This document shows positions 24,440-34,014 of a stretch of DNA of 64,000 nucleotides, piece by piece (within the stretch, counting starts at the first letter, position 1; every line of letters begins with the position of its first letter). The translations under genes and the position numbers were made by a program. Under the pieces are notes generated by a model that was given only the letters and a program-made list of their open reading frames with translations, had not been told where the DNA came from and did no database searches. Source of the stretch: Crocinitomicaceae bacterium (GTDB lineage Bacteria > Bacteroidota > Bacteroidia > Flavobacteriales_D > Crocinitomicaceae); contig JAKVAQ010000017.1 in the NCBI GenBank assembly GCA_022447665.1, positions 1-64,000 on the forward strand, given 5' to 3'.

Positions 24440-25447
24440 TCAATCAAATCCGTTCACCCCATTTACCGTAGTATATTTCAATACATTCTTTTTATCTGGG
24501 TAAATTCTAGCAAAGGCTGATTGTAAAGCTATGGTTCCTTCATGGAATCCACAAAGGATTAGTTTGAGCTTTCCTTCATACGTATTTACATCTCCAATGG
24601 CATAAATACCCGGACGATTTGTACTGTAATCACGTGTATCTACCTTAATTGCGCTCTTCTCAATTTCTAGTCCCCAATCGGCAATAGGACCTAAACTTGG
24701 TTTAAGTCCGAAGAGAGGTACAAAATGGTCGCAGTCTTTTCTTGCGTTACCATCTTTCATTTTAATTTCTACTCCTTCTACTTTACCATCACCGTGTATG
24801 CCCACAACCTCAGCTTCTGTGATTAAATTAATTCGTCCTTCACCAGCTAAGTCCATTACTTGTTGAACAGAATCTAAATGACCTCTAAAAGAAGATCGTC
24901 TATGTACTAGAGACACTTCTGAAGCGATATTCTCTTTCACCAAATAAATGGCCCAATCAAGGGCTGAATCTCCACCACCGGCTATAACCACTCTCTTATC
25001 TTTATAGAATAATGGATCTTTGATAATGTACTCAACACCTTTATCTTCGTAATCCGTTAGGTTTTCGATAGGTGGCTTACGTGGTTGGAATACTCCTAAT
25101 CCACCAGCAATCATTACTATTGGAGCAGAATGTTCTGTTCCTTTATCTGTCGTCACAACAAATCCACCATCTTTTTCATCTATAGAAACAGCTGATTCTC
25201 CTAGCGTAAATCCAGGTTTAAAAGGTGCTGCCTGTTCCATTAATTTATCTACCAATTCCCCTGCATCTACAGTTGGGTAACCAGGAATATCGTAAATAGG
25301 TTTCTTAGGATAAATCTCTGTTAATTGTCCGCCCGGTTGCGGAAGTGAATCAATTAAATGGCAACGAAGCTTTAATAATCCAGCTTCGAAAATAGCAAAT
25401 AGACCTACGGGACCAGCCCCGATGATAATAATGTCTGTCTTAATCAT
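24440..25447 (-). CDS. Ferredoxin-NADP(+) reductase, second paralogue
   Basis: The 335-residue flavoprotein is very similar over its full length to the protein at 16807-17817, sharing IIGAGPVGLF, PGGQLTEIYPKKPIYDIPGY, VVIAGGGDSALDW, HRRSSFRGH and the C-terminal TTVNGVNGF. It also lacks the redox CxxC, so it is a YumC-like reductase. It lies upstream of the attenuator promoter and is preceded by the NifU-like gene (29 nt gap), so it belongs to a different transcription unit than the sulfur operon copy. It probably serves general ferredoxin or flavodoxin reduction, for example for Fe-S assembly. Confidence 0.88.
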   Translation of the reverse strand: MIKTDIIIIGAGPVGLFAIFEAGLLKLRCHLIDSLPQPGGQLTEIYPKKPIYDIPGYPTVDAGELVDKLMEQAAPFKPGFTLGESAVSIDEKDGGFVVTTDKGTEHSAPIVMIAGGLGVFQPRKPPIENLTDYEDKGVEYIIKDPLFYKDKRVVIAGGGDSALDWAIYLVKENIASEVSLVHRRSSFRGHLDSVQQVMDLAGEGRINLITEAEVVGIHGDGKVEGVEIKMKDGNARKDCDHFVPLFGLKPSLGPIADWGLEIEKSAIKVDTRDYSTNRPGIYAIGDVNTYEGKLKLILCGFHEGTIALQSAFARIYPDKKNVLKYTTVNGVNGFD

Positions 25448-25476
25448 TTAAATATGTGTGTTGAGCATCAGTTTTA

Positions 25477-25704
25477 TTAAACCGATTGAATAGCGTTGAT
25501 TTCTGGGATAGCGTTCTTAATAGCTTCTTCAATACCCGCTTTTAACGTCATTTGGCTCATAGAACATGTTTCGCATGCTCCAAGAAGTTTTACTTTAACA
25601 ACATTGTCTTCTGTGATATCAATCAATTCTACATCACCTCCGTCACGCTGCAAGAAAGGGCGAATGGAATCTAATGCAATTTCTACTTTGTCTCTTCTAT
25701 CCAT
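25477..25704 (-). CDS. NifU C-terminal-like Fe-S scaffold
   Basis: The 75-residue protein is a stand-alone NifU C-terminal (Nfu) domain with IRPFLQRDGGDVELIDI and the cluster-binding pair C44-x2-C47 in LGACETCSMSQMTL. Such proteins carry a 4Fe-4S cluster between subunits and pass it to targets. It is encoded directly ahead of the second ferredoxin reductase and close to mrp, another Fe-S carrier, so this corner of the window is an Fe-S maturation neighbourhood. A possible -7 box TAAATTTG lies at 25725-25732. Confidence 0.92.
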   Translation of the reverse strand: MDRRDKVEIALDSIRPFLQRDGGDVELIDITEDNVVKVKLLGACETCSMSQMTLKAGIEEAIKNAIPEINAIQSV

Positions 25705-25903
25705 AGCTATGAAATGAACTAATGCAAATTTACGAACAAATTTGGCAATATCCGACTTTCGATTATACCATAGAGAAGGTATTCGATTATTCTAACACAT
25801 TTCATTTTAATGCGATTTTCGCAAATAAAATATACCGTTTCTTTTTTCAATTAAATATTTGCGAATAACGAAGCTAAATTTGATACAAGAAAAACGTAAG
25901 ATT

Positions 25904-26347
25904 ATGAAAAATTCATTTCTAATATTATTACTTGGTATTCTTTGTTCATGCAATTCTGGAAAGCAATTATTTAATGAGAGAAGGGGAATTACTCCTAATC
26001 AATGGGGTAAGAATTCTTATCAAGCATCCAACTTATTGGAGAAAGAAAAAGAACACATTGAACGCGATTACATTTTTATTCCATTGGAAGAAATGTTATT
26101 TGAAAGTACCGATCTTGAAGCAGGAACCTCACCGTCCCAATCCTTTGATATCAATTTCTTAGAATCTAAACCTCAGATTAATTTTAAGGGGTCCAGACCA
26201 ACCAAAAAACTGATCTTAAAAGAAAGGAATGAATCAAATATGCAGCATTACTCCGCATTGAGCGGTGATGGCTTTTGGGAGATTTTCATAACCGTAGTGG
26301 CCTTTTTATGCTGTATTTGGTTCTTTATGTGGATACTTGATCTTTAA
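25904..26347 (+). CDS. Small lipoprotein with C-terminal membrane helix, unknown function
   Basis: An upstream ATG exists at 25859, but the start at 25904 gives a normal lipoprotein signal, MKNSFLILLLGILCSC with the lipobox Cys at residue 16. The body of about 100 residues is charged and not recognised. A strongly hydrophobic helix near the C-terminus (FITVVAFLCCIWFFMWIL) would place it in a membrane. The 3' end overlaps the end of the convergent mrp gene by 23 nt. I know no family for it. Confidence 0.65.
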   Translation: MKNSFLILLLGILCSCNSGKQLFNERRGITPNQWGKNSYQASNLLEKEKEHIERDYIFIPLEEMLFESTDLEAGTSPSQSFDINFLESKPQINFKGSRPTKKLILKERNESNMQHYSALSGDGFWEIFITVVAFLCCIWFFMWILDL

Positions 26348-27392
26348 CCCCTGCAACAACACTACTTACAAAGTCTTCAAAAACTTTTGCTGTAGCTGTA
26401 TTCTCTTGAAGAACAGCAGGACGACCGACATCTCCAGCTTCCCTCACCGATTGTATTAACGGAAGTTGTGCTAAAAGAGGAACTTCCATTTGCGCTGCTA
26501 GATTCTTAGCTCCGTCCTTACCGAAAATAAAATATTTATTCTCTGGTAACTCTGCTGGAGTGAACCAAGCCATGTTCTCCACAATTCCCAATACTGGAAC
26601 TTTCAGTGAATCCATTCTAAACATGTTCACCCCTTTACGCGCATCGGCAAGTGCTACCTCTTGCGGTGTACTTACCACTACTACGCCGGTTAAAGGAACG
26701 TTTTGCAATAAAGTAAGATGCACATCACCAGTTCCTGGAGGAAGGTCAATGATCATAAAATCTAAATCACCCCAGTCGGCATCTTTAAACATTTGGTTGA
26801 GCGCCTTTGTAGCCATTGGTCCTCTCCAAACTACCGCTTGTTCAGGATCGGCAAAGAAACCTATAGAAAGGATCTTTACACCATAAGACTCTATCGGTTG
26901 GATGAAAGTTTTTCCATCTCGTTCCACTCCATTCGGACGTTGTCCTACAAGATCAAACATTGTTGGCATAGAAGGACCATATATATCCGCATCTACTAAT
27001 CCAACTTTGTATCCTTTCTTTGCAAGTCCTGCTGCAAGGTTAGCTGTAACTGTTGATTTACCTACACCACCTTTTCCTGAAGCAACAGCTATTGTATGTT
27101 TAATATTGGAAAGAGTAGCTCGAACTTCAGGTTCTTTATCCTTTGGTAATGGAACAAGTGAAACATTCGCATTCACGTCTGCTCCAAAAGCTCTTTCCAA
27201 AGCAAATTCTAACGCTTCCTGCATTCGCTTTTTAGCGTGCATTGCAGGATTATAAATTTTCACTTCAAAGCTAATATCATTTCCATCGATTTGGATTTTA
27301 TCCACTAAATCGAGGGTAACAATATCTTTCTTTAAATCAGGTTCTTGTACTTTTTTAAGTGCCTCGAGTATTCGTTCTTTTGTAATGCTCAT
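26325..27392 (-). CDS. mrp: Mrp/NBP35-family Fe-S cluster carrier ATPase
   Basis: The 355-residue protein has an N-terminal MIP18/DUF59 domain (residues 1-90, VQEPDLKKDIVTLDLV) and a ParA-like ATPase with the deviant P-loop GKGGVGKST at 106-114, DADIYGPSMP and DLPPGTGDVHLTL. It should carry and transfer Fe-S clusters. The CxxC pair used for cluster binding in E. coli ApbC and yeast Nbp35 is missing: the matching stretch reads MAWFTPAELPENKYFIFG. A good promoter is seen at 27409-27440. Confidence 0.9.
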   Translation of the reverse strand: MSITKERILEALKKVQEPDLKKDIVTLDLVDKIQIDGNDISFEVKIYNPAMHAKKRMQEALEFALERAFGADVNANVSLVPLPKDKEPEVRATLSNIKHTIAVASGKGGVGKSTVTANLAAGLAKKGYKVGLVDADIYGPSMPTMFDLVGQRPNGVERDGKTFIQPIESYGVKILSIGFFADPEQAVVWRGPMATKALNQMFKDADWGDLDFMIIDLPPGTGDVHLTLLQNVPLTGVVVVSTPQEVALADARKGVNMFRMDSLKVPVLGIVENMAWFTPAELPENKYFIFGKDGAKNLAAQMEVPLLAQLPLIQSVREAGDVGRPAVLQENTATAKVFEDFVSSVVAGVKDQVST

Positions 27393-27408
27393 GTGACGAA
27401 AATTTGTA

Positions 27409-27440
27409 CAAAGATAACAGGTATATCATCACATCAGCAA
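27409..27440 (-). promoter_or_regulatory. Promoter of mrp
   Basis: On the minus strand TTG (27438-27440), a 21-nt spacer and TATCTTTG (27409-27416) match the Bacteroidota promoter pattern, about 17 nt ahead of the mrp ATG. Confidence 0.7.
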
Positions 27441-27444
27441 GCCT

Positions 27445-30400
27445 TTATAGTATTATTAATTTGCCTGAAAACTGTTCGCCTTCCTCATTTTTGATCGCGA
27501 TAATATAAACCCCAGGCTCAAATAGAACTGACTGGATTCTGTGTTCTTTATTTTCTGGGAAAGCAGAATAGCACATTTTACCGCTTAAATCAAACATTTC
27601 GATTTGACTTATTACCAAAGGAATTTGCTCATCGTTTAATAATTTAACCACAGTAAATTCTTGCGTTGGATTAGGATACATAAAGACATTAAAATCTTGT
27701 TCTGGGTTAAGATTGTAGATAATCTCTGTTTGATTGGTCAAGATGAACTCGTTGTAATCAAATTGAATAGCTGCCGAATTTAATACTGGAGTATAGGAAT
27801 CGAGATCCTTCTTCGCACGAATTCTAAACATCACATATCCTTGACTACCCTCTTTATCAGTAGTTGAATCAGGTAATTCGATATTATTATTCACCCACGA
27901 AACTACACCGTTGGAAATTGAAGTGGTAAATGGATGGCTTGATTCTAGTGGTTCAAAGGTTGACCAGTCTAATAAAGTAGATAAGGTATCCTTTATTAAA
28001 ACTCTTCTTGCGGCATAATTACCTACATTTTCGAATCGGATCATGTACACCAATGTATCACCCTTAGAGAACGTTTGCTGCTTTCCTTTTCCTTGCACAA
28101 AGACGAGTTTATCATTAGGGTCTATAGAGCCCACCACTAAGCCTTCTGATCTTTTAAAGTTATTTGTACTATCACATTCTTCTACCGTGCTTAACAACTT
28201 AACTTCAAACCATGCAAACTCATCTAAATCAGCACCCACTTCAACTGAATCAAGAAGAGTGAGCATGGTATCTGAGAAAGGACCAATAGAACCCATATTT
28301 AACTGGTAAATACGATAATCTGTTTCTTCCGAAAGCAATTCAATACTGTCTCCTACCATAAAAATGTTTTTAGACATCTTTAATTCCAGCTGATAATCAA
28401 CAACTTCAAAATTTGAGGCGTTCTGTATGGATACTTGCACATCATTTAATAGTCCTCTTCTGAAAGCGCTCATACCCAAATTAACTTGAAGATCGGCTTC
28501 TTCACAATTTGATTTGACTGCAAAGTCGTTTTCACAAAACTCAGCGGATGAAGACAAGTCAACCTCGACATCAAAAGGTGATAAAGGAGCAATCAAAGAC
28601 CATTTTTCTGTCTCGTCAAAAGTTATGGAATAAGAACCTTCATAAACATAAGCCTGGAAGTATCCTTCTTCGTTCGTGTAGGTCTCAATTGCTCCTGGAT
28701 TAATCAAAACTTTTTGGCCTGATACTCCTATTTCACCGGAGTCTTGCACACCATTTTCATTGAGGTCATTGAATACGTATCCACATAATTTCCCTCCACA
28801 ATCCTCATTGATTACATGATAATCATTAATTGCTATTCCAGACAGCACCTGTTTAATTCCTGAAGGCCAATAAATTATTACAGAATCAACACTGTTTGCA
28901 TCTCTCAGTCCAAAAACTAATTTCATAGAACTTTGACCTCCTAAGCCACCGGTTTGCGAACTTATCTCTCGTTTTTGCCAGAACTCTACTCCCCCTATGA
29001 TTGACAAAACTTCGATTTTTGTTCCTATTCCAGATGCATTAGAATTGCAGCCTCGAAGGTCAAAGCCTATAAAATTATTACACGCTCCTTTTTGATTAAT
29101 AAAAAAGTCATTTACACTTGAGCCGTGGTTCGCGACATACAAATCTAAATCTCCATCTAAATCGTAATCCGACCAACTAACGCCATATGAGTCTGATGTT
29201 TCTTCAGAAATTGCGTTATCCAAGGCTGTGAAAGTACCATCTCCATTATTTGAATAAACAAAATTCTCATTACCTAAATTATTAGCGACAACTAAATCCA
29301 AGTCTCCATCATTATCATAATCCATCCAGGAGCATCCATGAGAATTTCCTGCTGCTTCAACATTTGCGGTCGATGGAAGTCTTGAAAAAGTACCATCTCC
29401 ATTATTTGTGTAAAGGAAATTTGACTCAAGATCTGAAGCATTGGTGACATAAAGATCTAAATCTAAATCATTGTCATAGTCGCCCCAAATAGCTCCCACC
29501 GAATGTCCCCCATCTGTGGTTAAACCATCAATGCTTCTTGAAATCATTACACCATTAACATTTTCGAAGAATGAATTATTTTCTCCATTGGTATTTGCAA
29601 TGAATAAATCAAGATCCAGATCATTATCAAAATCACCCCAAGCCACACCTACAGATGATGCTGCAAGCATACTTACTTCAGAGTCCTCAACTAATGAAAA
29701 GCTGCCATCAGAATTTTCCTTTAATAATTTATTGTAGTGAGATGCATGAATGTCAGTTATGACAATATCCAATAGACCATCTCTGTCATAATCAGCCCAA
29801 CTCACTGAATGTGAATACAAGCCTTCGGTAGCGATCACATCATCTTCCACAATAGTAAAAGTTCCATCCCCTTGATTTTCGTAAAGCTTATTTACCGAGT
29901 ACGTGTTGTAAGCCACAAAAAGGTCTAAATCTCCATCATTATCATAATCTGCCCAAGAAGCAGCAACTGCTTCTCCTAAATCTGAGGTTAATGGAGGTGC
30001 ACTATAAGCCTCGAAAGTTCCATCTCCATTATTTCTATATAGCTGATTTGTTCCGTTATGATCTTTATTCGGAATAAATAAATCATCATAACCATCATTA
30101 TCAAAGTCTCCCCAGGCAGCGCTCCAAGAATCTATTGCTGAAAGATGAAGCCCTGCAGTATTGTCTTTTACAAACTTAGTTTGTGGGTCATAGTTTAGAA
30201 TTTTTGTTGGCAAATCATTGCTACATGCATTTTGAGTAGCAATTTCTATTTGAAGAAAATCTCCTTGTGTAAAACCGCTTCCTAACTCGATGTACGTCTT
30301 TAGCATAAAACGATTGTTACTCATGTCTAGAACACCTGGAATTCCGTTATTCTCAATACCTGAGTCATAATTATTTATTTGATAGTCGTAATCCGTGCCT

Positions 30401-33400
30401 GTCAATATAGGATCAGAAATAAATCCAAAATCTGAGGACATATTATACTTAAACATACTCGAATCAGGAACTACTGTTATTTTTTCAAGGCCTCCTGTTA
30501 CAAACGTTATTTCAGTATCATAAATATGTCCTATTTTCACACTTGATACATCCACTCCAACTTCCACAAATTGGCTGCAGAAATCTGAAACTATTGGATT
30601 TGAAAAAACACGCACTTGGTAATCACTTGGCTTAGGTTCAACGTAGAGTTCTGTTTGGTATATAGTGCAATTAAAATCTTCAAATGAAGATGGGTAAGCT
30701 GTACACTCATAGCCAGCATATACATCAAAAGAGGCGGTATCGCAATTAAGTAATTCACCTGCAATTACAATTTTCTTCGTAGCTCCGCCTGAAATACTCC
30801 CGATCGTATATAAATCGGATAATTCCGTGACAGCTGATCCTGAACTTTCGTAAGTTATGCTTGTAATGTTAATATTGGAAGGCGGATCCATATGAATCCA
30901 TGCATTATCTACCCCAGAACTTGAAGTGTTTTTCACTTTTAAAACCCAAGATACATTCTTCGTTATTACATCGACTTTTGGTTGCACCGCACTCACAGAT
31001 AGTGTCCCAGGCTTGTATCGAATTTGATCGTTTGGACCAATCACATTTCCTGTTGAACCACCACCTAAATATGTTGATCGGCTATATGTGAATATATACT
31101 CTATTGGTTCATAATTATCCTGAGGCACATCACATTCTGGTGCTAATTCCAAATCTAAAAACCCATGAAATCCATCATCACTGTAGTATACATCATCATC
31201 AAGATAATATTGCTCTAAATCAAAGTATAGTGTGTCGCCATAATATGCGTCTACTGGAATATTATTTATCGTCTGTGTTGCTCTAACATTTGTCCTGGTT
31301 GTTCTGTAGAAACGAAATCTATTTGACTGTAATGTATAACCGTCTGGAATCACAACAAAAGCTTCCTTTATATGTCCCCAGTATCTGTATTCATATGGAA
31401 ACAAATTCCCTCCAGCATAATTAGAGCAACAATCTCCAATACTGAGTCCAAAGTTTTGGCGAACATTTCTCGAACAAGAATTAACCGTGTAGTTACCGGC
31501 ACTATCATTTCGCCATGAGTATCCAATAAAAGTAGATTTTTCGTACTCGACCCCACATCCAAGCTCTGCAGAACTGATTGATTCTTGAACATACAGTTCT
31601 CCTTCCCATAGTGTTTCTTTTATGTTTCCTGTAACTGAACTAATAAGCTTGAATTCATGAGATACCTTCACTGAATCGCCATCAGAAAAAGCTGACCCCG
31701 ACAATGAAGGATATAGCTCAACTATATCATCAAATGTCAACGTAAATACGAATTCCTTATCTGTTCCAGAACTTGACTCAGTGGGAGTTTCAAAAGGCAC
31801 AATAGCTGTAATTCCGGCAGCTGCATTATAATATTCTAACTGAGAACTTACCCAGGACAAATTAGTGCCTTCATTGTTTGTTATCGTGTTTCCTAAAATG
31901 CTCCAAGAAGAGCCGCTCGATGAATGAACATAACCACTGTGCACAACATTGATTGTATCCCCCACCATTGCTCGGTTTAACTTTACCTTATTATAGTTGA
32001 AATCACCCGAGGCATCTGGTATACCATTCAAGTCATTATCAGGATCTCCCATAGACGTTCTCAAAACAGTAAAATTCCCAGAATTTAATCCTTCACACTC
32101 AGGAAATGGACATTCTAAATAAGCTTCCACTGAATAATCACATACCATAGGAATTGGGTATTCATCGCAGTCCGTATCCATGAGATATGAAATATTCATA
32201 TTAATATCTTTCCAACCAGTGCTGCCACAATTCCCAGTTACCGATAGAATAATTTCACTTTTTGTAATTACAAAAGGTTCAGGCATCATGACTGTTCCTA
32301 CTACTACATTTGTTCCCGGGTCATAAGACACAGTAATATCCCATTCAGCTCCATTTTGAGTGAATTTCAAATCATCGTAAGTAAGGTCATCATGGAGTTC
32401 AAAAGTAATTCGATAGGCAGATGATTCAGTTTCCAGAAAGTCATTCCTTAGCGAAGAAACTGTGTATATAAAATCTTCGCTGATTCCCTCGTTAATTTCC
32501 GCAGGAGTTTCCGAAAATACAGACATATTTTTTGATTTATCATTTTGACCTACTTTATCCTTAGAATAATTGTCTTCGTCGCAAGCATCTGTGTAAGAAA
32601 TCGAGGTTCTCCAGCCATCCACTTTATTATTCGAACAAGTTAAACCACATGAAATCATGTCCCAACGAACTGTTACAGTATCACCCGGTGCCAGTTCAGC
32701 AATATTGAACTCAAATCGGCCTAAACTACCCGATCCTGCGCATGAGGCAGAAGACAACGTAGAAGCAGAGAGACTTGGGGTAAACCAAGTTCCATCTGAA
32801 GCTATTTTAACCTGTATACTCTCAGGATCAAAACCTGATAAAATTGAATTATTAAACGACCCTCCGGTGGATTTATAAATATCAATTATAAGATCAACAG
32901 CATATCCCGATCCTGTATTCACATAACTTACTTCTTGTTGCGCTCCTACTCCATCTCCCAAACAATATGATAAAGAATCTTTGGTGCTTATGTTGATATT
33001 TGGTTTGTTAAAGTCTACGTCAATAGATGCATAACTGCTTTCACTTAGAACTTCTTCTGCGTAGCATCCCCAAGCAACATTGTACTGTGAATTCGAAACA
33101 ATAGTCCCGCAATATTCGGCCATTATAGTTTCTGTTATTATTATTGTTTCACCAGAATCAAAAAATGAATCTCCATTACCTATTGACGAAAAGTCAGCAC
33201 CTGATATTGTAATAGTACCTCCCGATAGGGTACCTATATCAACAGCTTGAATAAATGCACCAGCGGAAATCAAATTTGTAAGTACGATTTGATCTGTTTT
33301 TCCAAAGCCTGCATTGGAAATCGTAATTGTTCTATCGACTGATTCACCAGTTTGTTTTGATGTAGAAGTAGGCGTTATATTAGTAATAGTTAATGCTGGA

Positions 33401-33846
33401 TAGAGTATATTATAACTACTTGTTTCTTCTTCATATCCTTCGCCTTCCCAACTATAAGAAATATCGTTTCTAAAAACTCCGCCTCCTTCTTGAAAATCGA
33501 TAGCCCCGACTTCTGCCCTAACGTCAACAATAAAAGCTACGCTATCTGTTGTGCTTAAGCTTGGTATAGAAACAGTGAATTCCGATGAAGTAATTGGAGT
33601 AATTGTCAAACCAGAGCCTAAAACATCCGTGAAAGATGATGAAATGTAAGTAATACCGTTCGGCAATTCTACTAATACATCCAAAGTTGTAATTTCTGAA
33701 CCCGAAGAATTAAAGATTTTTGTTTCAAACTCTTGAGAGGAACCGCAAACCGTAATTTCAGCATCTTGCTGAAATTCAAACTCCAATGGTTGAGCCATAA
33801 TAAAAAATGGACTGAAAAGGGTAAGAATAATTAGAAGTCTGGACAT
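27445..33846 (-). CDS. Giant FG-GAP/ASPIC repeat surface protein, T9SS type A cargo
   Basis: The 2,133-residue protein begins with a signal peptide (MSRLLIILTLFSPFFIMAQ). The first 1,150 or so residues are beta-rich DUF11-like repeats. From about 1,250 to 1,540 come about eight FG-GAP/VCBS repeats with Ca-binding loops such as SWADYDNDGDLDLFV. They are followed by an ASPIC/UnbV domain (IGTKIEVLSIIGGVEFWQ, VIIYWPSGIKQVL), an SdrD-B-like domain (GYVFNDLNENGVQDSGE), a domain with SIDPNDKLVFVQG near 1,890, and the type A sorting domain (FMYPNPTQEFTVV to KLIIL). It is a probable secreted adhesin or matrix protein. No promoter of standard form is evident upstream. Confidence 0.88.
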   Translation of the reverse strand: MSRLLIILTLFSPFFIMAQPLEFEFQQDAEITVCGSSQEFETKIFNSSGSEITTLDVLVELPNGITYISSSFTDVLGSGLTITPITSSEFTVSIPSLSTTDSVAFIVDVRAEVGAIDFQEGGGVFRNDISYSWEGEGYEEETSSYNILYPALTITNITPTSTSKQTGESVDRTITISNAGFGKTDQIVLTNLISAGAFIQAVDIGTLSGGTITISGADFSSIGNGDSFFDSGETIIITETIMAEYCGTIVSNSQYNVAWGCYAEEVLSESSYASIDVDFNKPNINISTKDSLSYCLGDGVGAQQEVSYVNTGSGYAVDLIIDIYKSTGGSFNNSILSGFDPESIQVKIASDGTWFTPSLSASTLSSASCAGSGSLGRFEFNIAELAPGDTVTVRWDMISCGLTCSNNKVDGWRTSISYTDACDEDNYSKDKVGQNDKSKNMSVFSETPAEINEGISEDFIYTVSSLRNDFLETESSAYRITFELHDDLTYDDLKFTQNGAEWDITVSYDPGTNVVVGTVMMPEPFVITKSEIILSVTGNCGSTGWKDINMNISYLMDTDCDEYPIPMVCDYSVEAYLECPFPECEGLNSGNFTVLRTSMGDPDNDLNGIPDASGDFNYNKVKLNRAMVGDTINVVHSGYVHSSSGSSWSILGNTITNNEGTNLSWVSSQLEYYNAAAGITAIVPFETPTESSSGTDKEFVFTLTFDDIVELYPSLSGSAFSDGDSVKVSHEFKLISSVTGNIKETLWEGELYVQESISSAELGCGVEYEKSTFIGYSWRNDSAGNYTVNSCSRNVRQNFGLSIGDCCSNYAGGNLFPYEYRYWGHIKEAFVVIPDGYTLQSNRFRFYRTTRTNVRATQTINNIPVDAYYGDTLYFDLEQYYLDDDVYYSDDGFHGFLDLELAPECDVPQDNYEPIEYIFTYSRSTYLGGGSTGNVIGPNDQIRYKPGTLSVSAVQPKVDVITKNVSWVLKVKNTSSSGVDNAWIHMDPPSNINITSITYESSGSAVTELSDLYTIGSISGGATKKIVIAGELLNCDTASFDVYAGYECTAYPSSFEDFNCTIYQTELYVEPKPSDYQVRVFSNPIVSDFCSQFVEVGVDVSSVKIGHIYDTEITFVTGGLEKITVVPDSSMFKYNMSSDFGFISDPILTGTDYDYQINNYDSGIENNGIPGVLDMSNNRFMLKTYIELGSGFTQGDFLQIEIATQNACSNDLPTKILNYDPQTKFVKDNTAGLHLSAIDSWSAAWGDFDNDGYDDLFIPNKDHNGTNQLYRNNGDGTFEAYSAPPLTSDLGEAVAASWADYDNDGDLDLFVAYNTYSVNKLYENQGDGTFTIVEDDVIATEGLYSHSVSWADYDRDGLLDIVITDIHASHYNKLLKENSDGSFSLVEDSEVSMLAASSVGVAWGDFDNDLDLDLFIANTNGENNSFFENVNGVMISRSIDGLTTDGGHSVGAIWGDYDNDLDLDLYVTNASDLESNFLYTNNGDGTFSRLPSTANVEAAGNSHGCSWMDYDNDGDLDLVVANNLGNENFVYSNNGDGTFTALDNAISEETSDSYGVSWSDYDLDGDLDLYVANHGSSVNDFFINQKGACNNFIGFDLRGCNSNASGIGTKIEVLSIIGGVEFWQKREISSQTGGLGGQSSMKLVFGLRDANSVDSVIIYWPSGIKQVLSGIAINDYHVINEDCGGKLCGYVFNDLNENGVQDSGEIGVSGQKVLINPGAIETYTNEEGYFQAYVYEGSYSITFDETEKWSLIAPLSPFDVEVDLSSSAEFCENDFAVKSNCEEADLQVNLGMSAFRRGLLNDVQVSIQNASNFEVVDYQLELKMSKNIFMVGDSIELLSEETDYRIYQLNMGSIGPFSDTMLTLLDSVEVGADLDEFAWFEVKLLSTVEECDSTNNFKRSEGLVVGSIDPNDKLVFVQGKGKQQTFSKGDTLVYMIRFENVGNYAARRVLIKDTLSTLLDWSTFEPLESSHPFTTSISNGVVSWVNNNIELPDSTTDKEGSQGYVMFRIRAKKDLDSYTPVLNSAAIQFDYNEFILTNQTEIIYNLNPEQDFNVFMYPNPTQEFTVVKLLNDEQIPLVISQIEMFDLSGKMCYSAFPENKEHRIQSVLFEPGVYIIAIKNEEGEQFSGKLIIL

Positions 33847-33955
33847 ATGGTCATATTTTGACTATACCTATACCAAAACGATTCCTAAAAACACAAAACC
33901 CTGTATACCTGAAACTTAAAAGATTTGCAAACCTGAAAAGATGTCCCAAAATGGG

Positions 33956-33994
33956 AAAACGAGATCAACTTTGGGACAGTTTTGATCTCGTTTT
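33956..33994 (-). terminator. Terminator of the enoyl-CoA hydratase gene
   Basis: A perfect 13-bp inverted repeat AAAACGAGATCAA / TTGATCTCGTTTT surrounds a 13-nt loop, 21 nt past the stop at 34015. A second stem, GTCCCAAA (33943-33950) with TTTGGGAC (33970-33977), competes with it. Confidence 0.75.
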
Positions 33995-34014
33995 CGTTAG
34001 ATTTTATAACTAGG

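Noticed and set aside
24059-24440. A SAM or cobalamin riboswitch in front of sulfite reductase
   Set aside because: I looked for SAM-I/SAM-II and cobalamin core motifs and saw none; the Cys-codon ORFs and paired terminators explain the region better.
25859-25903. Longer N-terminus for the small lipoprotein
   Set aside because: The extra 15 residues would precede and spoil a well-formed lipoprotein signal starting at 25904.
29100-30130. Regular repeats resembling a CRISPR or tandem array
   Set aside because: They are the FG-GAP/VCBS codons of the giant protein, with varying sequence at a spacing set by the protein repeat, and no palindromic repeat-spacer structure.
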